64,000 nt of DNA from Anaerobacillus alkaliphilus (GCF_004116265.1 NZ_QOUX01000001.1:248001-312000), one strand, 5' to 3'. Numbered from the stretch's first letter, positions 1 through 7,796 are shown. The notes: generated by a model from the sequence alone, not told the origin. Program-made: numbers and translations.

Positions 1-17
1 AAAAGGGAGTTGAATAA

Positions 18-254
18 ATGAATGGTGAGAGTATTCGAGAACTTAGAAAAAAGAAAAGAATGTCAATAGACCAGCTTTCTGACTTATCAGGTGTATCTAA
101 ATCATATATTAGCTATATAGAAAGGGGTTTGCAAAATAACCCTAGCATAGCTGTTATTGAAAAGATTTCGAAAGCATTAGATGTCCAGCTAGTTGACTTA
201 ATTGAAGGATTAAATAAACCGCCGCTAAAAGAAGAACATCCCATCATAAGCTAG
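18..254 (+). CDS. Short SinR-like XRE repressor (HTH only)
   Basis: A 78-residue DNA-binding protein that is almost entirely one XRE-type helix-turn-helix, residues about 6-60, with the SKSYISYIERG recognition helix and the NPSIAVIEKISKAL segment typical of SinR/SlrR. It starts at the ATG behind AAAGGGAG. It lacks the C-terminal SinI-like dimerisation hook present in the neighbouring sinR, so it should not bind SinI in the usual way. It converges on sinR and is separated from it by one hairpin. The HTH is close enough to SinR for the two to share operator sequences, which is inference. Whether the gene is the end of a longer operon cannot be seen because the window begins 17 bases upstream. 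Confidence 0.85.
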   Translation: MNGESIRELRKKKRMSIDQLSDLSGVSKSYISYIERGLQNNPSIAVIEKISKALDVQLVDLIEGLNKPPLKEEHPIIS

Positions 255-274
255 AAGATGGGATGTTTTATTTT
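236..274 (+). terminator. Intrinsic terminator between convergent repressor genes
   Basis: Ten-base-pair stem ACATCCCATC/GATGGGATGT (236-245 and 257-266) followed by TTTTATTTT. It overlaps the end of the plus-strand repressor and stops transcription into the sinR 3' end. Confidence 0.85.
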
Positions 275-602
275 AGTTGTTATTTTTTCGCCATTTATTG
301 AATTCTAAGAATTCACGAAACTGTTCTTTACTAACACCTGAATCCATAGCTTCTTTTACTAACTGTAACCAAGCAGCATCAAGATCCTCGTCTTTAACAT
401 CTTCGTTTTTTTCGTTTAACAGGGTTTCCAAGCTGACGCCGAGTACAGTTGAAACCTTTTCAAGAAATTGAATTGAAGGATTTGATTGTATATTTCTTTC
501 AATTGAGCTTATATAAGATTTTGCTACTCCTGCAGCATCTGCTAGTTCGGTTAATGACATGCCTTTTTTTAGGCGATATTTTTTTAGGCGTTCACCAATC
601 AT
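273..602 (-). CDS. sinR: SinR, master repressor of biofilm matrix genes
   Basis: A 109-residue SinR orthologue. Residues 1-60 form the XRE HTH (MIGERLKKYRLKKGMSLTEL, then SYISSIERN). After an acidic linker, residues about 72-105 form the SinI-like dimerisation hook (DLDAAWLQLVKEAMDSGVSK...FREFLEF). In Bacillus subtilis SinR represses eps and tapA-sipW-tasA and is inactivated by SinI through this hook. The ATG lies at 602 and the gene ends close to the convergent repressor. sinI lies 205 bp upstream on the same strand, the usual sinI-sinR order, with room for a separate sinR promoter. Identity rests on the two-domain architecture and the neighbouring sinI. Confidence 0.93.
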   Translation of the reverse strand: MIGERLKKYRLKKGMSLTELADAAGVAKSYISSIERNIQSNPSIQFLEKVSTVLGVSLETLLNEKNEDVKDEDLDAAWLQLVKEAMDSGVSKEQFREFLEFNKWRKNNN

Positions 603-807
603 CTGTTATCGTTTCCTCTCTCAAACCTATCTCGTTAGGGGAATTATAACAGTTTTTTGATTGCTCTGTAAATAGTAACGTATAGGGGCTCTTTAATAGA
701 AAGGATGCTAGGTATACTTTCGATCCACTTATACTAAAGATTTATGTATCTTAGGAAACTATCTCTCATCATCGTGTGAATATTTCTGGAAACATAGAAC
801 TAGCGGA

Positions 808-927
808 TCAACTTTTATTCTTTAATAAAAAATCCAAAATTTCATCCGTACTTATTCCCATAACCATTGCTTCTTGAATTAGTTCTACCCATTCCTGATC
901 CAGACCTTCAACTAAACGAAATTCCAA
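808..927 (-). CDS. sinI: SinI antirepressor (39 aa, TTG start)
   Basis: A short gene read directly from the minus strand: TTG start behind AGGAGGG with 8 bases spacing, 39 residues, TGA stop. The product reads MEFRLVEGLDQEWVELIQEA then MVMGISTDEILDFLLKNKS. The core LDQEWVELIQEAMVMGIS matches the SinI/SinR dimerisation helix and resembles the hook of the neighbouring SinR (LDAAWLQLVKEAMDSGVSK). In B. subtilis SinI is made under Spo0A~P control and titrates SinR, derepressing matrix genes. Here a c-di-GMP-I aptamer ends about 20 nt before its ribosome binding site. The size and TTG start make it easy to miss in automated annotation. Confidence 0.9.
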   Translation of the reverse strand: MEFRLVEGLDQEWVELIQEAMVMGISTDEILDFLLKNKS

Positions 928-960
928 TTAACGTTCCCTCCTAAAATACTTTTCAGTATC

Positions 961-1047
961 TCAAGCAGCCCAGCCATCATAATTAACTATAACTTTAGAC
1001 CTGTGACTTTGCGTCCCTATTTTTCAATAGGTTTGCCTTTGTTTGAA
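961..1047 (-). promoter_or_regulatory. Cyclic-di-GMP-I (GEMM-I) riboswitch upstream of sinI
   Basis: On the minus strand the RNA shows GGCAAACC, a hairpin CCUAUUGAAAAAUAGG with a GAAA-like loop, GGACGCAAAG, then GGUCUAA and AUGAUGGCUGGGCUGC, which are the conserved blocks of the GEMM-I aptamer in order. P1 forms between UCAAACA and UGCUUGA. The sinI ribosome binding site follows about 20 nt downstream, preceded by a small AUACU-GAAA-AGUAU hairpin and no terminator. Control is therefore more likely translational than by termination; the direction of the response is not visible. Confidence 0.85.
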
Positions 1048-1439
1048 AATTAAGAAAAATTTAGATAATTTTATAATCATTTCGTATTACTTCTCTTGTA
1101 GTATAAAGGTTATACTAGATATGTTTTGTAGAAATCTGTAAGTTATATCCAATTATCATTTGACAAATATGTAACTGTCAATCGGATTTAGTGGGTATTA
1201 CTGCCTATATAATCGACAGTTTTTCATAGTTTTAAAGTAGTAATTACGATGTTCGAAATAGTCTATGTAAAAAGTGTTAAAATTATGCAAGAAATTGTTG
1301 AAAACTTCTTTTGTTTACCATTTATTTGAAGAACTATGTCTATATCGTGTCGAAGTGATAGTCTAGACGGTGTGAGTCTTTTTTGCTACTATAGTTGCTA
1401 TTTTTTTGGTATCCTAAAAAAAGCTGTGTTTTTTGGAAA
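1048..1439. other. Gene-free upstream region
   Basis: AT-rich sequence between the sinI riboswitch and a MITE. It must contain the minus-strand promoter of the riboswitch-sinI transcript. I see no gene; a TTTGACA/TGTCAAT inverted pair near 1158-1182 and a TATAAT at 1207 are the only marks, and neither forms a convincing promoter. Confidence 0.4.
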
Positions 1440-1632
1440 GGCTCTTTTCGTAAAACATTGTGGATTTTTTATCCTAAACTAATCGGAAGAATACCCTAGA
1501 TGAAGATATCAGCCAATAAATTATGTAAGAAAAGAGCATTACTTACTAAATTAGTAGTAAATTCTTAGTAATTTGTGTAAAAATCCGGTTTTTGGGATTT
1601 TTACGAAAGCAACAAACTTTGCGAAAACAGCC
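1440..1632 (+). mobile_element. MITE copy A (193 bp)
   Basis: Starts GGCTCTTTTCGTAAAACATTG and ends with the complement of GGCTGTTTTCGCAAAGTTTG. Flanks are TTTTGGAAA and TTTTGAAAA, a near-perfect target duplication. It holds the internal GTAAAAATCC...GGATTTTTAC hairpin of the family. The ribosome binding site of the next gene lies in its right target duplication. Confidence 0.85.
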
Positions 1633-1654
1633 TTTTGAAAAGGAGAGGATTAAC

Positions 1655-2899
1655 ATGTCATATTTCATTGTACTATTATTTTTGTTACCACTTCTATTAG
1701 TAGTTAGAAAAAAAGCTATCGTCTCATTTCTACTACTTTCTACCGTTCTTCTCGGTTGTACTGATCAGCCACTAGACCTACCTACAGAACAAACAGAGAC
1801 AAAAGAAGAGGTTTATGAACCAAATGAAGAAGTAGTAGAGCCTGAAGAAGCTCCAGCATCTGAAGAGACTTCACCAGCCCCAGTAATCACAGGTGAAGCC
1901 ATCATTCATTTCATCGATGTCGGTCAAGGAGATGCAACACTTCTTCAAGGACCAGATTTTACGATTTTAATTGACGCGGGACGTCATGATCGGGAGGATG
2001 TCGTCCCATACTTACGTTCTGTAGGAGTTGAGACGATTGACTTACTAGTGGGAACACATCCTCATGCCGATCATATTGGTCAAATGGATAAAGTAATTAA
2101 TGCTTTTCCGGTAAAGGAGGTCTGGATGTCCGGTGATAGTCATACAACACAAACGTTTGAACGAGTTTTAAATGCGATTATCGAGCATGAGGTTGATTAC
2201 TACGAACCGCGAGCTGGTGAGCGATTTGACATAGGCTCACTTCAGATTACTGTAGTGAACCCGGTTAACCTAACAGGTGATTTCCATGAAGGAAGTATAA
2301 GCCTTGTTTCAAGGTACGGTGAGGTTTCGCTTCTTTTTACTGGTGACGCTGAAAAGCAAACAGAGGAAGCAATGCTATCAAGGAAGGAACCAATCCAAGC
2401 ACAAATTTTTCAACTCGGTCATCATGGTTCTAGCACCTCTAATATAAAGCGGTTTTTAGAGGCGGTAGCCCCTGAGGTTGCGATTTATTCAGCGGGGTTA
2501 GACAATTCCTATGGACATCCTCATCGAGAGGTGATTGACCGTTTGAATACAATGAACATCCCAGTTTACGGAACAATTCAAAATGGGACAATTATTATTA
2601 CTACTGATGGGAAAACGTATGAAATTAATGCAAACATGAAAACAAAACAAGAAGAAAAACAGCCGGAAAAAGTAGAAACATCACCACCGCCGACTGCAGC
2701 GCCATCCGGAACATGTATTGATATAAATACGGCTTCATTGGAACAATTAGAACAAATTACGCATATTGGTCCTGAACGGGCCCAGCAGTTAGTTCAATTA
2801 CGACCATTTAAAAGTGTTGATGAGCTAACAAAAATCAATGGAATTGGCGCAGGAAGATTGAGGGATATAAAAGCTGAAGGATTGGCTTGTGTGAATTAA
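1655..2899 (+). CDS. Lipoprotein: ComEC-type metallo-beta-lactamase domain plus helix-hairpin-helix
   Basis: Start chosen at the ATG behind AAAGGAGAGG; a longer reading would begin inside the MITE. The 414-residue product has hydrophobic N-terminal segments and a lipobox VLLGC near residue 36, so it is probably a surface lipoprotein. An acidic Pro/Glu linker follows. The metallo-beta-lactamase domain (about 80-320) carries HFIDVGQGDATLLQ, THPHADHIGQ, LLFTGDAEK and QLGHHGSSTSN, as in the C-terminal hydrolase domain of the DNA-uptake channel ComEC. Residues about 352-414 are a ComEA-type (HhH)2 DNA-binding domain (INTASLEQLEQITHIGPERA). A secreted nuclease or phosphodiesterase acting on DNA is the best inference. 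Confidence 0.85.
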   Translation: MSYFIVLLFLLPLLLVVRKKAIVSFLLLSTVLLGCTDQPLDLPTEQTETKEEVYEPNEEVVEPEEAPASEETSPAPVITGEAIIHFIDVGQGDATLLQGPDFTILIDAGRHDREDVVPYLRSVGVETIDLLVGTHPHADHIGQMDKVINAFPVKEVWMSGDSHTTQTFERVLNAIIEHEVDYYEPRAGERFDIGSLQITVVNPVNLTGDFHEGSISLVSRYGEVSLLFTGDAEKQTEEAMLSRKEPIQAQIFQLGHHGSSTSNIKRFLEAVAPEVAIYSAGLDNSYGHPHREVIDRLNTMNIPVYGTIQNGTIIITTDGKTYEINANMKTKQEEKQPEKVETSPPPTAAPSGTCIDINTASLEQLEQITHIGPERAQQLVQLRPFKSVDELTKINGIGAGRLRDIKAEGLACVN

Positions 2900-3056
2900 T
2901 GTAGAATGTAAAATGTAGAATGTAGAATGTAAAATTTAGAATGATTAAAAGATGAATGATGAATAACGAATGAAGATTTAAAAGTAATAAAGGAAAATGT
3001 AGGAAATGGGATGCAAAGGTGAAATCAACGCATTCTATTTTCTACATTTTTTTTTT
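2900..3056. repeat. Low-complexity GTAGAATGTAAAAT repeats and inverted repeat
   Basis: Positions 2900-2945 are short tandem variants of GTAGAATGTAAAAT. At 2994-3014 and 3030-3050 two 21-base arms are complementary apart from a few mismatches, ending in a T run, so this may terminate the upstream transcript. Confidence 0.6.
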
Positions 3057-3103
3057 AGTAAAGTACATCCTAACCATAATGAGAAATGTGAGGAGGTCTT
3101 ATT

Positions 3104-4879
3104 ATGCGTCGTTTAGCGACAGTATTTAGTATCGTTTTACTTGGGATTATTGGGATCTGGTATACGAATTCCCATCAGGCAGATCAGTACCGAGGACAGA
3201 GTCAAATGTCAATGATGCAACAGCAAGCATTAGACCAAGTAATGGCAGAGGATTTGGCAATTACTACGTCGATGTTCATTGATCAGCTAAGAAACCAACT
3301 TTTACGCTGGAGTGAAAGGGATTTATCCAATGAGGAGTTTGTTGAGAAATTCCAGGAGGAATTAATTAAGCATCATCATTTTGAAGCGTTTGCCGTAGTG
3401 AATGGTGAGAAGTTTGAGAGCATTGCTGGTGAACTTCATCAACAAGATCTAGAGAAGCTAACCAATTCCATTGATGGTTTAGATAGCTCTGATCCTTATA
3501 CGAAGAATGGCAACGAGTATATGCTTGTTGGATGTAATCTCGAGAATGGTAAAAAAGTTATCGGTGAAGTGGATTTATCGTTTGTGAAGAAATATGTTCG
3601 TGATTTAGCCCATGTAGTAGATGCGAATGGCAATCTCTTCATTGGAGGAAAAGATACGGAATTGGAGTTTGAAGGAGAAGGTATTCACCGATATGGAGCA
3701 AAGCAACAAGTTCCTGAACTCGGCTGGAATATTGTGGTCCAATCTGACCCTAATGCAGTAGACGCCGATCCACATTATATTGAACATGAAGTGATCATTA
3801 GTTTTGCAGAAGGTGTTAATGGGAGGCAATGGATTGAACATTCGCCTTTAACTTTAGTGAAAAACGGTGGACCTTATTATGTTGTCCGTGATGAAACACG
3901 GCCGACGGATCAGATGGTCTATGAATTAAGCTTATTAGAAGAAGTTGACACAGTTGAGCCTAATTATATCGTAACGAAACAGGCACAAGTTCCATTTGTA
4001 CGTAGACAAGGGGATCTTGTACCGAATGATGAGTTTTATGAGCAATATCAATGGAACTTATCACAAATTTTTGCGGAAATCGGCTGGAATATAACCGGTG
4101 GTGGAGAAGATGTTCCAATTGCCATCTTAGACAGTGGTGTTGACCCTAATCATGAGGATTTACAGGACCGAATTTTAATGGGGTACAACGCGTTTAAGGA
4201 TGATGGGGAATTTTATGATGAACATGGTCATGGTACTCATGTTGCGGGGATTGCGGCTGCCGCTACAAATAACGTATTAGGGATAGCGGGTGTTTCGTGG
4301 CATAATCCATTGATGCCGGTGAAAGTGTTGAATGAAAAAGCGGAAGGAACTGCTTTTGAAGTAGCCAATGGAATTCGTTGGGCAACGGATAATGGCGCAA
4401 AAGTAATCAATATGAGTTTAGGCGATACGTATAATTCGAGAATTATGCATGACGCGATTCGTTACGCCTTTAGAAATGATGTAGTGCTAATTGCAGCTTC
4501 CGGAAATGACAATGTTGAAACACCGATGTTTCCAGCTGCTTATGATGAAGTAATTGCGGTGTCAGCTGTAGACAGCAAGCGACACAAAGCCATTTTTTCA
4601 AACTATGGAAGGCATATTGATGTCACGGCACCTGGAGAACATATCCCAAGTACGTTTTTAGACAATTCTTATGTTATGATGTCTGGAACGTCAATGGCGG
4701 CACCACATGTAGCTGGGTTGGCTGGGTTAATACGTTCGATTAACCCAGAGCTCTCAAATGTCGAAGTAGCAGAGATTATTCGCTCAACTGCTAATGACAT
4801 CGGTCCAGCAGGGTTTGATCCTTATTACGGCTTTGGCGAAATAAATGTTGTGAAAGCATTGCAGGAACTTCGAAATTAG
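3104..4879 (+). CDS. Membrane-anchored subtilisin-family serine protease (S8)
   Basis: A 591-residue protein starting at the ATG behind GAGGAGG. Residues 5-20 form one hydrophobic signal-anchor. Residues about 25-210 are an extracytoplasmic region of unknown fold, and about 225-300 resemble a fervidolysin-type propeptide. The S8 catalytic domain follows from about 315. The triad is visible: Asp343 in AILDSGVDPNHEDL, His376 in HGHGTHVAG and Ser530 in GTSMAAPHVAGLAG, with the oxyanion Asn in AASGNDN. The protein should act outside the membrane on unknown proteins. It is monocistronic, with its own terminator at 4889-4919. The N-terminal sensor-like region is longer than in secreted subtilisins. 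Confidence 0.92.
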   Translation: MRRLATVFSIVLLGIIGIWYTNSHQADQYRGQSQMSMMQQQALDQVMAEDLAITTSMFIDQLRNQLLRWSERDLSNEEFVEKFQEELIKHHHFEAFAVVNGEKFESIAGELHQQDLEKLTNSIDGLDSSDPYTKNGNEYMLVGCNLENGKKVIGEVDLSFVKKYVRDLAHVVDANGNLFIGGKDTELEFEGEGIHRYGAKQQVPELGWNIVVQSDPNAVDADPHYIEHEVIISFAEGVNGRQWIEHSPLTLVKNGGPYYVVRDETRPTDQMVYELSLLEEVDTVEPNYIVTKQAQVPFVRRQGDLVPNDEFYEQYQWNLSQIFAEIGWNITGGGEDVPIAILDSGVDPNHEDLQDRILMGYNAFKDDGEFYDEHGHGTHVAGIAAAATNNVLGIAGVSWHNPLMPVKVLNEKAEGTAFEVANGIRWATDNGAKVINMSLGDTYNSRIMHDAIRYAFRNDVVLIAASGNDNVETPMFPAAYDEVIAVSAVDSKRHKAIFSNYGRHIDVTAPGEHIPSTFLDNSYVMMSGTSMAAPHVAGLAGLIRSINPELSNVEVAEIIRSTANDIGPAGFDPYYGFGEINVVKALQELRN

Positions 4880-4888
4880 TAAAGCATG

Positions 4889-4919
4889 AAAAAAAGGCTG
4901 AGTTTATCAGCCTTTTTTC
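4889..4919 (+). terminator. Terminator of the S8 protease gene
   Basis: AAAAAGGCTGA/TCAGCCTTTTTT stem. It is symmetrical, so it can also stop the minus-strand transcript of the orphan aptamer at 5008-5084. Confidence 0.9.
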
Positions 4920-5007
4920 TGTCCTAGTAGCTACTTTTGTGCCAAATGCTTCTTTTGCTTTTTTATAATAACCATGAAAAACTTTTTCATGTTCTTGTTT
5001 CGTTTCG

Positions 5008-5084
5008 GGAACTGGCTGGCATATTGTAATCAATGAAGCCCCTATAGCTTTGCGTCACCACTTTTCAATGGTTTTGCCTGTTCG
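5008..5084 (-). promoter_or_regulatory. Orphan GEMM-I-like c-di-GMP aptamer
   Basis: Minus-strand RNA shows GGCAAAACC, hairpin CCAUUGAAAAGUGG, UGACGCAAAGC, then GGGGCU and AUGCCAGCCAGUUCCCG in the order of the GEMM-I class; P1 pairs GAAC with GUUC. GGACGCAAAG is here GUGACGCAAAG and the GGUCUAA block is GGGGCUUC, so it is a variant. It is followed by CATGAAAAAGTTTTTCATG and, about 90 nt on, the shared terminator. No convincing gene lies between. Confidence 0.7.
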
Positions 5085-5165
5085 TACAATTCATGTATTA
5101 TTTGAATAATAATACAATTTATTAAAAGCTTTAAGAAGAACGATTAAACACAGCAAATTTGATGA

Positions 5166-5306
5166 TTAATGATTTAGGATTTGAACTAAATTAAGTAGCT
5201 CGTCCAATTCTTGACTACACTTGACCGTCTTTTTCGACGTCATTCCTGTAATACTGGCTAAATAAATCATTTGCATACGCTTTTTTTCAATGACATTGTG
5301 TAACAT
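5166..5306 (-). CDS. Spo0E-family aspartyl-phosphate phosphatase
   Basis: A 46-residue protein on the minus strand, ATG behind AAGGAGTGACC. It reads MLHNVIEKKRMQMIYLASIT then GMTSKKTVKCSQELDELLNL and ends VQILNH. The SQELDxLL motif near the end is the signature of Spo0E/YisI/YnzD phosphatases, which remove phosphate from Spo0A~P and so delay sporulation; the size and helix-turn-helix hairpin form fit. It stands alone between the orphan aptamer and a small acidic gene. Given the nearby sinI-sinR, this end of the window carries several developmental regulators. Confidence 0.85.
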   Translation of the reverse strand: MLHNVIEKKRMQMIYLASITGMTSKKTVKCSQELDELLNLVQILNH

Positions 5307-5470
5307 CTGATCTGGTCACTCCTTAAATCTGCTGTGTTCTTTTTCTTTTACCATTATTCAACAAAATCTATAAAAATTAAACAGGTTCGCTAAAACTAGT
5401 CACTATTCTTCTAAAATTCCAACAAATCGCCAATTTGTACTTTGTTCCGACAATTTTTGTCGCTTATTTC

Positions 5471-5614
5471 CTAATATTCGATTTCATCAAAGTCTTTAGG
5501 TTTTGGATCTAGTTCTTCAGGAGTGATGACGTCGTATTTAATTTTCACCTCTGTTTCGTTTGCTTTCTTGCTAGGTTTGTTATTATTTTCCAAATCATTT
5601 TTTTCAATATTCAA
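5471..5614 (-). CDS. Small acidic protein of unknown function (47 aa)
   Basis: Minus-strand frame starting TTG behind GTGAGGTG and running 47 residues: MNIEKNDLENNNKPSKKANE, then TEVKIKYDVITPEELDPKPK and DFDEIEY. It is hydrophilic, with a polar N-terminal half and a strongly acidic tail. It is divergent from the sigma-like/DUF4179 gene at 5709, with about 95 bp between starts. I do not recognise the family. The good ribosome binding site and non-random composition support it, but it could be an untranslated upstream region. Confidence 0.55.
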   Translation of the reverse strand: MNIEKNDLENNNKPSKKANETEVKIKYDVITPEELDPKPKDFDEIEY

Positions 5615-5708
5615 GATTTTTGCACCTCACTTGTGTTATGATATTCCATATTATTTCCTTTTTATTAATTAAAATGAATAAAGTGAAGGAAAAGGAGCGA
5701 AATTTTTT

Positions 5709-7619
5709 GTGAGTCACAACCATGATCTAATGAGCGAATGGGTTAGAACAAATAAACTTCAATTGTATAAGCTTGGATATGTATTTATTGATCAAGAAGA
5801 AGCGTTAGAAGACGTTGTACATAAAATAATGAAACTGTACCAGGACACGACAGATTTTTTAGAGGAAGAGTTTAAACAAAAATTTGTCAAAGAATGTATG
5901 AGCAAAAGTGGACGTGCTACAAAATTACAAGAAGACCTTTGGCGTGATTTGTCGCCGTCATCCGTTCAATCTTTGTATTTTTGTTATGTATTAGGTTTGA
6001 CTTTGAGTGAAACAGCATCCTATCTCTCCCAGACAGAAGAAAGTGTCGAAGAAAGTATAATCTCAGGTTTTCAGAGATTACTAGGAGATGCTGACGTACC
6101 TGTTCAAAAGCTATTAAACTATCATCAAGGTCTTTTGGATTTTACAGAATATAAAAGAATAAATCAGTTGATCGTAGAAGATCAACAATATAGTCAAGCC
6201 CTAGAAAAATTACTGGCAATTATCGATCAATTTGAAAAAATTAATCGTACGCTATCGCCTTCAAGCTTTTTTTTAGAAGGAAATAGACCGTTAACAGACG
6301 CCCAATTAAACAAACGAAAAAGAAAACAACAAATCTTCACAATCACTGCGAGCCTCTTTTTCATTATGATCCTTTTTGTTAGTAGCGTAGGCGTTGCTGA
6401 AATACAACATAAGTGGAAAGTGTGGACGACAGAACAGGTAGCATATGGCGAGAGTGTCTTTGTCAGTGCTGTAGATCAAGGAATTGAAATTACCGTTACA
6501 CATGTTGCGGCAGATGAAACACAAACCATTGTCTATTACCAAGTACGTGATCTGGAAGATCAATACCATTACAATATGGATATTTATCATGCAAATGCAG
6601 TGGAAGTACTTGAACAAACGGTTTTTTCAGAATTCTGGTCACCTTACGGGCGACCAAAAAGCTTTTATAGAGTTTTAGATGAAGATCAAACAAGTGAGGG
6701 GATGTTATTCTTACCACCACTTAAAGGGGAAAGCGAACGGATAACGCTCCGCTTTCATACAGTTGAACAATATGCAAAAGGACTAGACTGGTTCGGCACC
6801 CACGACTCCAATGATCACCGTCAAATTAACGGGGAATGGTTATTAGAATTCCCAATTACAAAATATGAATCTATGGTTGTAGATATTGATCGAACGATCC
6901 AAGTAAAGGATAAGGATGTTTATTTCTCTCATCTAGTTGTATCTCCTACGGTAACTCTATTGGCTTATAAGTTTGATTTCGAAAAAAATGGGAGATATGA
7001 ATATCACGATATCTATATGTCAGTTGAAGCGAATGGAAAGAAATATCTACCATTTTTCGACCATCGTTCCCACAATGACTACAGAAACGGGGATTGGGAT
7101 CGGATATTTCCAGTTGAGTCTATTTTTTACCTAAAACCGAAAGAACTCGAGCTTGCGATAGATCGAATTCATAGTACCTATGATTATGACAAAGAAATAA
7201 CGATAAACTATGACAAGCTTCCGATGGAATTTCAGTTCTTAGATAATATTGTAACAATTGATAATATAGACATAGGCAACCCGACGACAATTACTTTACT
7301 AGAAGAATTCGATTTAGATCGTAGCTATGACCATTTCCATATGAACTTTGATCATGATAGTCAAACACATAATTTTGGCTATGGATATTATTCGGAAGGA
7401 ATTTGGATTGATGGAGAAGGAAATAAATATCATACCTATGAAGAGCTGGTAGAGATCCAAAACCCATTTGAAATACAATATATTTCTACGAAACAAATCA
7501 TTTCACTGAATTTTCCAGGCAAAGAGATAGATAAATCCCAGCTTCCAGAAAAAATCTTGATATCGAGTTATTCAAAATCACAAAAATTGAATGAACGGTT
7601 AAAGGTAAATCTTCATTAA
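5709..7619 (+). CDS. Membrane fusion of a sigma-70-like domain and a DUF4179 ectodomain
   Basis: GTG start about 11 nt after AAAGGAG; 636 residues. Residues about 10-60 resemble sigma region 2 of extracytoplasmic-function sigma factors (LGYVFIDQEEALEDVVHKIM). Residues about 78-130 resemble region 4 (LSPSSVQSLYFCYVLGLTLS followed by ETASYLSQTEESVEESI). A basic KRKRK stretch precedes one membrane span at about 208-231. Beyond it, about 236-340 match the DUF4179 extracytoplasmic domain usually found in separate anti-sigma factors (QGIEITVTHVAADETQTIVY), followed by a further beta-rich region to the end. In most Bacillaceae the sigma factor and DUF4179 protein are separate neighbours; here one polypeptide carries both. 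The gene is followed by its own terminator. Confidence 0.75.
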   Translation: MSHNHDLMSEWVRTNKLQLYKLGYVFIDQEEALEDVVHKIMKLYQDTTDFLEEEFKQKFVKECMSKSGRATKLQEDLWRDLSPSSVQSLYFCYVLGLTLSETASYLSQTEESVEESIISGFQRLLGDADVPVQKLLNYHQGLLDFTEYKRINQLIVEDQQYSQALEKLLAIIDQFEKINRTLSPSSFFLEGNRPLTDAQLNKRKRKQQIFTITASLFFIMILFVSSVGVAEIQHKWKVWTTEQVAYGESVFVSAVDQGIEITVTHVAADETQTIVYYQVRDLEDQYHYNMDIYHANAVEVLEQTVFSEFWSPYGRPKSFYRVLDEDQTSEGMLFLPPLKGESERITLRFHTVEQYAKGLDWFGTHDSNDHRQINGEWLLEFPITKYESMVVDIDRTIQVKDKDVYFSHLVVSPTVTLLAYKFDFEKNGRYEYHDIYMSVEANGKKYLPFFDHRSHNDYRNGDWDRIFPVESIFYLKPKELELAIDRIHSTYDYDKEITINYDKLPMEFQFLDNIVTIDNIDIGNPTTITLLEEFDLDRSYDHFHMNFDHDSQTHNFGYGYYSEGIWIDGEGNKYHTYEELVEIQNPFEIQYISTKQIISLNFPGKEIDKSQLPEKILISSYSKSQKLNERLKVNLH

Positions 7620-7623
7620 AAAC

Positions 7624-7655
7624 AAAGGCTTAGGCAAATGTGCTTAAGCCTTTTT
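7624..7655 (+). terminator. Terminator
   Basis: AAAGGCTTAgGCA/TGCtTAAGCCTTTTT hairpin just after the DUF4179 fusion gene. Confidence 0.9.
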
Positions 7656-7796
7656 GGCCGTTTATAGATAATTATAGATAAAAAAGGGAATATTGTTACA
7701 GAAAGAAAAATTTTCTGAGATACCGCTTTCTTTTTCAAATACAGTAGAGTAAAATATAGTTGGTTATATATATATACAATGTAAAGGGGGATCATT

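Noticed and set aside
1592-1654. Longer start for the MBL-HhH lipoprotein
   Set aside because: It lies within the MITE end, has no ribosome binding site and would spoil the lipoprotein signal.
4791-5033. 80-codon minus-strand frame across the protease 3' end
   Set aside because: It begins inside the GEMM-I aptamer, runs through the terminator and into the antisense of the protease; no ribosome binding site.
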